The notes beneath the pieces are model-generated. The model searched no databases, was not told the DNA's origin, and was given only the letters and a program-made list of their open reading frames with translations. A DNA stretch of 64,000 nt from Pollenia angustigena (taxonomy: Eukaryota; Arthropoda; Insecta; Diptera; Polleniidae), in NCBI GenBank assembly GCA_930367215.1, contig OV884060.1:101146151-101210150 (forward strand), in the 5' to 3' direction. The position numbers and the translations under genes were made by a program. Each line of letters opens with the position of its first letter. Position 1 is the stretch's first letter. Positions 58,053-64,000 of this stretch are shown here, piece after piece.

Positions 58053-59222
58053 TTAGTGGCTAGATTTAGCCATTTTTCACCCTGTTTAGCCATTAAAAAA
58101 TGAGTTTAGCCATTAGCCATTTTTCAACTTGTTTAGCCATAAAATTTTTTTGCCGTTTTTTTTTTAAAGAATAATTTTTATTTTATTATAAAAATTTATA
58201 AATGTAAAATAAACATTTTGAACAATTAAAACGCCTTGAATTTAAATCACAACTTTTACAAATGATGAAAATCGCTATAAACTTTGACGCTGAAACATCT
58301 TTCAAAATAAAGGAACAGTATTCCAATATTAAATTTATAAAATGGATCAACACAAACATCGCTGTTTCTTTCAGGTTGCAAGTATTTCCATAAAGGGCTG
58401 CAGGCGGTAACAATTGTTTTAGAAATTTCAGAATAGACTATAAAGTTGCTCTCACTTCCATGGCCCAATGCTGAAGTAGATAGGGGGTTTAGCCAAGTAA
58501 ACATCGTTAAAAGTAATTTGAGAAATAGGTTACATTAAGCAACCGTTAATTCGATTTTATCAATTAGGCAAATATTTTTACCATAAAAATACAATATTTA
58601 TACCACCAACACAATAGTGGAGAGGGTACTATGCGTTTGTGCTGATGTCTGTAACACCTTAAAATATTGGTCCTTAGCCCACCTTTACGTATACCGATTA
58701 ACTCAGAATCACTTTCTGAGTCGAATTAACAATGTTTGTCCGGCTGGCTGTCCATGTAAACATTGTGCGCAAAGTACAGGTCGCAATTTAGAGATTATTT
58801 GATAAAATTTGGTACAAAGGTTCTAATGTGGTGTAGAGTATCATAAAGTCGGATTTAACCGGCTATATTTTCTTACTTGTTTTTTTAAATAGATCTGGAC
58901 TCAAAAGTTGGGTAAATGTTGTCGTGATTATGATTCACCTTCAAATTATTTAAAACTTATGATTATTTGAAACTAATGAGTGATTCCTATGAGATAAACA
59001 ATAACGACATACAATTTTTCAATGATTTAATTTTTTAATATTAATTTATGTTTATTCTTATTTAACAAATTGATCTTAACTCACAATTCATCGTAAACAA
59101 CTTTAAATGAATTATTTCTGTTTTGTTATTGAATTTTAATGTGTTTTTATTTAAAAAAAAGTTTTTAGCCATTTTTTGCCGTAAATTTAGCCATTTTTGG
59201 TCACCAAGTTTTGGCAACACTG
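58032..59222. mobile_element. hAT-type element (1191 bp), perfect 8-bp TSD
   Basis: The ends CAGTGTTGCCAA and TTGGCAACACTG are inverted, with GTTGTATG on both flanks (58024-58031 and 59223-59230). TTTAGCCATTTTT motifs repeat in both subterminal zones. 58600-58880 is a fragment of the second calyptrate-repeat subfamily (GTCCGGCTGGCTGTCC). A minus frame at 58504-58256 beginning MFTWLNPLSTSALGHGSESN is followed by an AATAAA and an A-run on the same strand; its origin is unknown. Confidence 0.9.
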
Positions 59223-59560
59223 GTTGTATGTGTATGTGGCAATCTATAATTTTTTATATATACCGGACTTTTGTCGTCTAAGTTTATGGTTTGCTTATAA
59301 AAATTATTGGTACTTAAGTATTCGTCATTAATGTGGAATATTGATTGATATTCTCTTAATTTATTTAGAAGTTGTTTTTTGTTTTCATCATTTACTTCAT
59401 CTAGATTGAGTGTATTCAGAAGTTTTGTAAATCGACTGTTGGAATGTTTTGTAGTTGCCAAAAATACACCTTTGATAACTTCTCTGTTTGTAATAACGGC
59501 ATCTTCTTCTAACTCGATTGTAAAAGGTAAAATTATTTCACTTCTTTGTGGTATTCTAAT
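59201..59560 (-). pseudogene. Ty3/gypsy pol, region between protease and RT
   Basis: Frame continuing the protease: RIPQRSEIILPFTIEL, EDAVITNREVIKGVFLATTK, then LREYQSIFHINDEYL and NYRLPHTH, the usual stretch before the RT. A TAA separates it from the protease frame. It is cut by the hAT at 59222. Confidence 0.8.
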
Positions 59561-59569
59561 TTTATTTAT

Positions 59570-60005
59570 TTAATAACTATAATCATGTATCGGGATCATT
59601 ATAATGATAATTATAATTATTGTTTCATTGTTAATGTTGAATGTAAGAACATATTTGTCATAGTCGATATTGCATTTATATTTTGTTAAAAAATCTCTTT
59701 CAAGAATTCCATCTGTTTTTATTGGAAAAGTATTTTCTACTAATTGTATTTTCTGACTAATAACTTCGTTATTTATTTTAATTTTTATATTTGTGGAACC
59801 CAGTGATTTAATAACATTTTCTGTGATTCCTGTTAAGTTACAATAATCATCTTGATTTTCTTCATAACATTCCAAAAATTGCTCTTTGCACAGTGAGACA
59901 TCTGCTCCTGTATCAATCAAAAATGTAAGGCTGTGCTTAACGTCTGCGATGTGTAAGTTTACATAATTTCTGAGGTTAGATGATATGCTATAGATTATTT
60001 TTGTG
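59570..60005 (-). pseudogene. Ty3/gypsy aspartic protease
   Basis: LTFLIDTGADVSLC carries the DTGA catalytic motif; a later ILERDFLTKYKCNIDY is the C-terminal beta region of retropepsins. The frame overlaps the end of Gag in the -1 frame, then meets TAA at 59570 after an Ile-rich run. Processes Gag-Pol in an active element. Confidence 0.85.
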
Positions 60006-60006
60006 T

Positions 60007-61015
60007 CTAATTCATTCCCATTGGAGTCTCTGCGCGGGTTGACTCCGGGTTTTGGAAGTTTCCCTGATCTTCCATGTGATTTTTGTTATAGTTTCTGTTG
60101 TTTGTATTTCGGCTTCTCTGGTTGTTGCCGTTGTCTTTGTTATTACTACTATTGTTGTTGCTATGGTTGCTGTTATTATTGTAGCTGTTGTTATTTCTGT
60201 TATTATTATTACTGTTGTAATTTCTGTTACTGTTGATGTTGTAATTATTATTGTTTCTGTTGTTAGAATTATTATTGTTGTTGTTTGGTCTGTTATTCAA
60301 ACACACTTTTGCAAAATGGTTGAATTTCCCACAATTATGACATTTGCTCCCATCTGCGGGGCATCTATTATTATGGTTTCCTCCGCATTTTCTACACTTT
60401 CGGATTGAAGAGTTTTGATTCCGTTGAGTGCTGTGATATAATATCCGTTGTTGTTTTATACGAGATGAAGCGCTTTCTGCAATCTTTAAAGCTTCAGGGA
60501 ATGTCGTTACCTGACTTGCATAGATAGTAGATATTATCTGTGGATCAGTTAACCCATTCATAAAGGCATTAAACGCTATTTTGTTATTTGTGTTTACTAT
60601 AATGCTCCTACTAGCTTCACCTTGTTTCACTATTTGCACTTCGTTTAATTCTGTGATTAGTTTTTCTATTTTTGCAGCAAAACCCATTATATTGTTGTCT
60701 TTTTGTGAAATACGTGTTATTTCGTTAAGTAAAGTATTGGCGGTTTTTAATGATTTGTAGGTTGATTTTAATGTTATTATTAATTCTTCTATTGTTCTGG
60801 GTACTTGTATTTGTTTGATTCTGTTTTGTACATTAATTTCTAATCTCGATTTGAAAACGAAATTGAAAAAGGAAACATGCTTGTCTGCCGAAATATGTAG
60901 ATGCAAACACCATTTCCAAACTTGACAAAAATGTTTGGAGTTCATTAGTTTTACCCGAAAACTTTGGTATTAATTTTGTGGTAATTGATAACTCATTAAT
61001 ATCTAGATTCGCCAT
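60007..61015 (-). pseudogene. Ty3/gypsy Gag with zinc knuckles and Asn-rich tail
   Basis: The N-terminus at 61015 reads MANLDINELSITTKLIPKFS and FLSSLEMVFA, then an indel near 60900 shifts to the frame 60945-60007. That frame has a capsid-like helical region to about residue 165, a first CRKC..H...C motif at 184-195, a second, standard knuckle CHNCGKFNHFAKVC (202-215), and about 80 residues that are mostly Asn encoded by AAT/AAC, ending at 60007. The Asn tract produces the long Val/Ile and Cys/Tyr shadow frames on the plus strand. Confidence 0.9.
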
Positions 61016-61059
61016 TATTAAGTTCTATACTTGAAAATTTTTATTTTCCTTATGTTGTT

Positions 61060-61278
61060 CTAATATCGCTATAGCTTCCTTTTTTCAACAAAACTAGTTT
61101 TCCCAATATTGTTTTCTTTTCCTCTTCTTCTAATTTGTCAATTAAATTGTTTTTAATATCCTTTTCTATCTCTTGAATTTCTAACCTTTTTTCATTCTAT
61201 TGTTTCAACAGTATATGGTCTACTTAGTGATTTGTTTGCGTTTATAATGATTTGTTCTAAAGGTTTCAAAGATTCCAT
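61060..61278 (-). pseudogene. Small ORF D upstream of Gag, coiled-coil-like
   Basis: Starts MESLKPLEQIIINANKSLSR; a frameshift follows a few codons on, then EIQEIEKDIKNNLIDKLEEE and LLKKGSYSDIRTT to a stop about 40 bases before the Gag ATG. Charged, helical and about 70-75 residues if the shift is ignored. No family recognised. It may be a leader ORF or a separated N-terminal part of Gag. Confidence 0.45.
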
Positions 61279-61283
61279 GTTAT

Positions 61284-61841
61284 TTTTTAATATTTTAAAT
61301 TAGGCTTAAGTTCATGAAATTTAATTTTTCATTAAATTATTTTTATGTAGAAAGGAATTTTACAACATGAAAATTAATTAAAATTGTTATTGATAATCTT
61401 TCATTCTTGACGTGGCTGGGGCTCGAACCCCGGCCGGCAGGTTACCATGACATGTTTCGATCGCAACCACTCGATCTCCTCATATGGATTTGCCGTCTTA
61501 CACTCGCAAGCATCGACGACTGCTGACGTCAATAGTCAAACATCAATCCTTAAACCAAATTGTATTATAACATTTGGTAGATCGAAATTTGCTTTCCTGA
61601 ATGATTATCCATTTTAATTGTATTTTACATGCTTTTTCCTTACTTATGTTTTTTCGTTGCGATCGAAACATGTCAGGTAACCTGCCGGCCGGGGTTCGAG
61701 CCCCAGCCACGTCAAGAATGAAAGATTATCAATAACAATTTTAATTAATTTTCATGTTGTAAAATTCCTTTCTTCATAAAAATAATTTAATGAAAAATTA
61801 AATTTCATGAACTTAAGCCTAATTAAAAATATTAAAAATTT
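61284..61841. repeat. Near-perfect palindrome (arms ~185 bp) with a tRNA-like B box
   Basis: 61284-61467 is the reverse complement of 61656-61841 with only a few differences, around a 188-base spacer. Each arm includes GGGGTTCGAGCCCC preceded by GGTAACCTGCCGGCC. The minus strand of the left arm also reads GATCGAGTGGTTGCGATCG, which could serve as an A box. No full cloverleaf can be drawn. It lies between ORF C and ORF D and looks like an inverted duplication or foldback. Confidence 0.9.
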
Positions 61842-61882
61842 GGATTAAAAACCATAAATAGCTCAACAAAATAACCACAATA

Positions 61883-62020
61883 CTAATGATTCCATATTAT
61901 TCTTATTATTAACTTTACCAATTCCAATATTTTAATATCCAATATTACAACTAATGGTGTTAATATTATAACTATTATCCATCCTATATATTTATTGTAA
62001 ACATATCTTAACCAATTCAT
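61883..62020 (-). CDS. Small ORF C, single membrane segment
   Basis: 45 codons starting MNWLRYVYNKYIGWIIVIIL and continuing with a Val/Ile-rich stretch, so a single hydrophobic helix is likely, ending NH then TAG. It lies 57 bases after ORF B on the same strand. AT-rich sequence makes Ile/Leu-rich frames common, so it may be chance; position and a clean ATG-stop argue mildly for it. Confidence 0.3.
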   Translation of the reverse strand: MNWLRYVYNKYIGWIIVIILTPLVVILDIKILELVKLIIRIIWNH

Positions 62021-62076
62021 TTTATATATTTTTTTAAGTCTATTTTTTTAATTTTATTTTATATTCATATATTTTG

Positions 62077-62325
62077 TTAAAAAAAAGAAAAAATGTCTTT
62101 CACTTTTATAAGATTCTCTATCTGTGTTTGAACCAATCTATTTACTTTATCTAGTCCTTCTTCTATTACGTTTGTTACATTTATTTTTATCCACAGTACT
62201 AGCAAGTACACTATGGTTGTAAAAATTGATAGTGCAAGTACTATTGCTAATAGTATCTTGTTCATTTTGTATAGAATATATGCTGTTATTACTGATATTA
62301 CAAAGAGTTTTAAAGTTTTAAACAT
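62077..62325 (-). CDS. Small ORF B, two predicted membrane segments plus amphipathic helix
   Basis: 82 codons. Residues about 3-20 (TLKLFVISVITAYILY) and 24-47 (ILLAIVLALSIFTTIVYLLV) are hydrophobic. The rest, NVIEEGLDKVNRLVQTQIEN, is charged and amphipathic. The ATG directly follows the stop of ORF A (TAAATG), suggesting coupled or overlapping expression. No match to a known Env or viroporin is claimed. Confidence 0.45.
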   Translation of the reverse strand: MFKTLKLFVISVITAYILYKMNKILLAIVLALSIFTTIVYLLVLWIKINVTNVIEEGLDKVNRLVQTQIENLIKVKDIFSFF

Positions 62326-63713
62326 TTATTTTTTATTTTTCTCTTTTTTTTCTATTATTAATTTTTTTAAATTTTTTATTTCAGTTTTTAAGACGTTTAT
62401 TTTTAATGATAACTTTTGTTTATTTTGTACGTCATATCTAATCTTATCTAGTAATACCCTTAGATCCTTTTTTTCTGTTGATTATTCCTCCTCTCCACTT
62501 GGTTGTATCTGGCAATGGGAAAATTGGTACTGCTGCTTCCTTCTGCTGTGGAGGTTTTATTCTTCTTGGTTTTGGTCCCGCGTTGAGGATTTCTGGCTTC
62601 TCATCGGCACCAGCGTTACCGTTGTGATACTAAAGTATCAATTTGACCCTTTTTCGACGGTGTTGATACCTTTTATGACCCTTCTTTTAAATTATACTTT
62701 GGTATCATTATCACCCATTTTGTGACACTTTTTGACCCTTTTTTGGAAATATCTCTCACATTTTGTTTTTTGTCAACACTGCGGAACAGAAGTGCTAAAC
62801 AAATGTTTTCGAAATAAACATTGCTTGATATGGAACAGACTCAAAGTATAAACTTACAATTTCATGCTTTCATGCTTGATTTTTGATAGTCAAGTACAAT
62901 TTCCCTAAAAGCAAACATAACTCATATACATAATTGTTATTTTTTACGATAGTTTCTTTTCAAAACAAAAATTTGACATTTTATTAAAAAAATGCAATTT
63001 GGTGTTTTGCTCTCTTAAATTCGCCCTTAATAATGGCAAAAGTTATTGAACTTTTCGCCCCCTTTTGAATCGACAGTGTTGAGAGTGCCCTAACAGGAAT
63101 GAAAACAAGAGGTAAAAATTGCTCAATTAGCGGAAATTCCCAAATATTTGGTAACAGCGGTATGATAGCAAAGTCTAATATTTATTAAAAATCGTAAAAG
63201 CTTAAAAAAAAATCTGACACTTTCAGGAAAAAATCGGTTTAATCGAGAAAATGGTTACAATTCGCGAACGATTGCAAAATTTAAAACAAACACTAAAATT
63301 TATTTGACATCGCTAAATCGGAAAATTACATAAAAAGTATTAAAAAATTAGCTAAAATGATAAAGAATAAACTTTTTGTCAGGTGTTAAAAACAGGACAG
63401 AGCATTCCATAAAAAAAAAAAAATTTTGTTTTTTGAGCTCTTCCTACCTGAAATATTATTTTTTTGTTTGCTTATAAAAAAACTTGGTCTTATTATGTTC
63501 ATTTAAATGGGAAATACTGCTTACAAAAAACTTGACCCTTTTTTATTGAAATAACCTTTTTTTACCCCTTTTTCTGGAAAATCCCCTTTTTGTGACCCTT
63601 TTCGAAAATTTCCAACGGTAACCCTGCTCGGCACGTCCTTCTTCTAATAACCGAGCCCAACGTGCTTCGGCTTCTTTTAAGCTTGTAAGGACTTCTTCCC
63701 AAGTTTCGCTCAT
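62326..63713 (-). pseudogene. Small ORF A, coiled-coil protein, split by a hAT and frameshifted
   Basis: Begins MSETWEEVLTSLKEAEARWA, is interrupted by the hAT at 62611-63626, and continues EKPEILNAGPKPRRIKPPQQ and VPIFPLPDTTKWRGGIINRK. A one-base change in an A-run then ends this frame early; the neighbouring frame continues LRVLLDKIRYDVQNK and LKTEIKNLKKLIIEKKEK to a TAA touching the ORF B start. Without the insertions it would be about 120 residues: helix, Pro/Lys linker, coiled coil. I do not recognise it. Confidence 0.55.
62611..63626. mobile_element. hAT-type element (1016 bp) in ORF A
   Basis: The left CAGCGTTACCGTTG and right CCAACGGTAACCCTG are inverted. The flanks ATCGGCAC (62603-62610) and CTCGGCAC (63627-63634) agree at 7 of 8. 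The subterminal zones repeat TTTGACCCTTTTT on both sides. Its interior shares a segment with 35380-35500. Excision with one TSD restores ORF A in frame. Confidence 0.85.
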
Positions 63714-64000
63714 TTAAAAAAATATAAAAGGGGGAAAAAAAATATTTAACACATTCGGCTGCAATTAAATTTAGCTGGTACCTGCCAGAGAATCAATTAA
63801 ATTTTTCATATAAAAATAATAAGCGGGAATTGCCGCTTTTTATCATTGAATCATATTTTTCGCCGTGTCGAACTAATGACGGGAAGTCCCGTTATGACGG
63901 GAATTACCGCATTTATTATTTTGATAGACTAGTTTGCTGTACCGAACAAATAGCGGAAATTCCCTAAGGACGGGAATTCCCGCTTTTTGTTTTCAAGTGT
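63714..64000 (-). promoter_or_regulatory. Leader or LTR region with five kappaB-like palindromes
   Basis: Upstream of ORF A. GCGGGAATTGCCGC (63823), ACGGGAAGTCCCGT (63879), ACGGGAATTACCGC (63897), GCGGAAATTCCCT (63953) and ACGGGAATTCCCGC (63970) are variants of one GC-rich palindrome in an AT-rich background. One contains the exact GGGAATTCCC core and another GGAAATTCCC, both within the Rel/NF-kappaB site consensus. Whether this is LTR or leader cannot be decided because the window ends. Confidence 0.5.

Larger units (their letters stand above)
57546..64000 (-). mobile_element. Ty3/gypsy-like retroelement (minus), decayed, extends beyond the window
   Basis: In order on the minus strand: leader (64000-63714), small ORF A (split by a hAT), ORF B, ORF C, a palindromic insertion, ORF D, Gag, protease, pol N-terminus (split by a hAT), truncated RT ending at 57546. 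Gag to protease is a -1 frame change. No LTR pair is visible: the 3' LTR is lost by truncation and the 5' LTR, if any, is at or beyond the window edge. It is placed in Ty3/gypsy by its RT and protease. Confidence 0.8.

Noticed and set aside
60003..60408. Long plus-strand frames rich in Val/Ile or Cys/Tyr
   Set aside because: Antisense shadow of the Asn-codon tract of the minus-strand Gag.
61400..61490. Possible tRNA gene
   Set aside because: A B box is present but no acceptor stem or anticodon arm can be formed; it sits in a palindromic repeat.

Overview
The window looks like a repeat-packed, probably heterochromatic or intergenic/intronic stretch of a calyptrate fly (house fly, blow fly or flesh fly type) genome. 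The grounds are the extreme AT richness, the TE repertoire (jockey and CR1-like LINEs, Penelope, Ty3/gypsy, P-like, piggyBac, mariner, pogo-like, hAT, Harbinger-like, Helitron), tRNA-derived SINEs, and a family of repeats that opens with TTTATACCCTCCACCAC and closes with CCGAATATAGC..CTCTAACTTG, which I know from calyptrate genomes. I found no intact host gene, no real tRNA or rRNA gene and no prokaryotic feature. Three short stretches look like isolated host exons, at low confidence. Nearly every coding signal is a decayed transposable element, and the informative structure is nesting.

Layout. 1-2.6 kb: copy 1 of an 828-bp block, abutting a minus-strand LINE pseudogene. 2.7-4.4 kb: small TIR elements, one holding a SINE. 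4.7-8.3 kb: a mariner relic split by a 2.9-kb hAT-like element, which holds a CACAGAAAA-type element, which in turn holds a Harbinger-like MITE and copy 2 of the 828-bp block. 8.9-14.5 kb: a jockey-type LINE (minus) whose ORF1 is split by a pogo-like element. 14.8-21.6 kb: long inverted arms enclosing P-element/THAP9-like transposase relics in both orientations, a SINE with an inverted 5' end, MITEs and a calyptrate repeat with seven 153-bp tandem units. 22-27 kb: mostly anonymous, with a pogo-like element and a MITE. 27.4-31.3 kb: a Helitron end, hAT inside hAT, and a LINE RNase H relic. 32-38 kb: Harbinger-like MITEs, an AT-rich inverted repeat pair and a Helitron with ~400-bp tandem units. 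39.8-41.3 kb: a pseudogene of a widespread but uncharacterised arthropod transposase-like family, split by a SINE.

47.6-55.2 kb is one CR1-like LINE (minus) broken by three insertions: a 5'-truncated Penelope element, a piggyBac element, and a TIR element carrying a Gag-like reading frame. 57.5-64 kb is a decayed Ty3/gypsy-like retroelement (minus): leader with kappaB-like palindromes, small coiled-coil and membrane ORFs, Gag, protease, truncated RT. It is interrupted by two hAT elements and by a near-perfect 185-bp-arm palindrome.

In five places, excising an insertion (with a TSD copy where one exists) restores the host element's reading frame exactly. This fixes boundaries and gives relative ages. 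All identifications come from reading motifs by eye; no alignment or database search was run.
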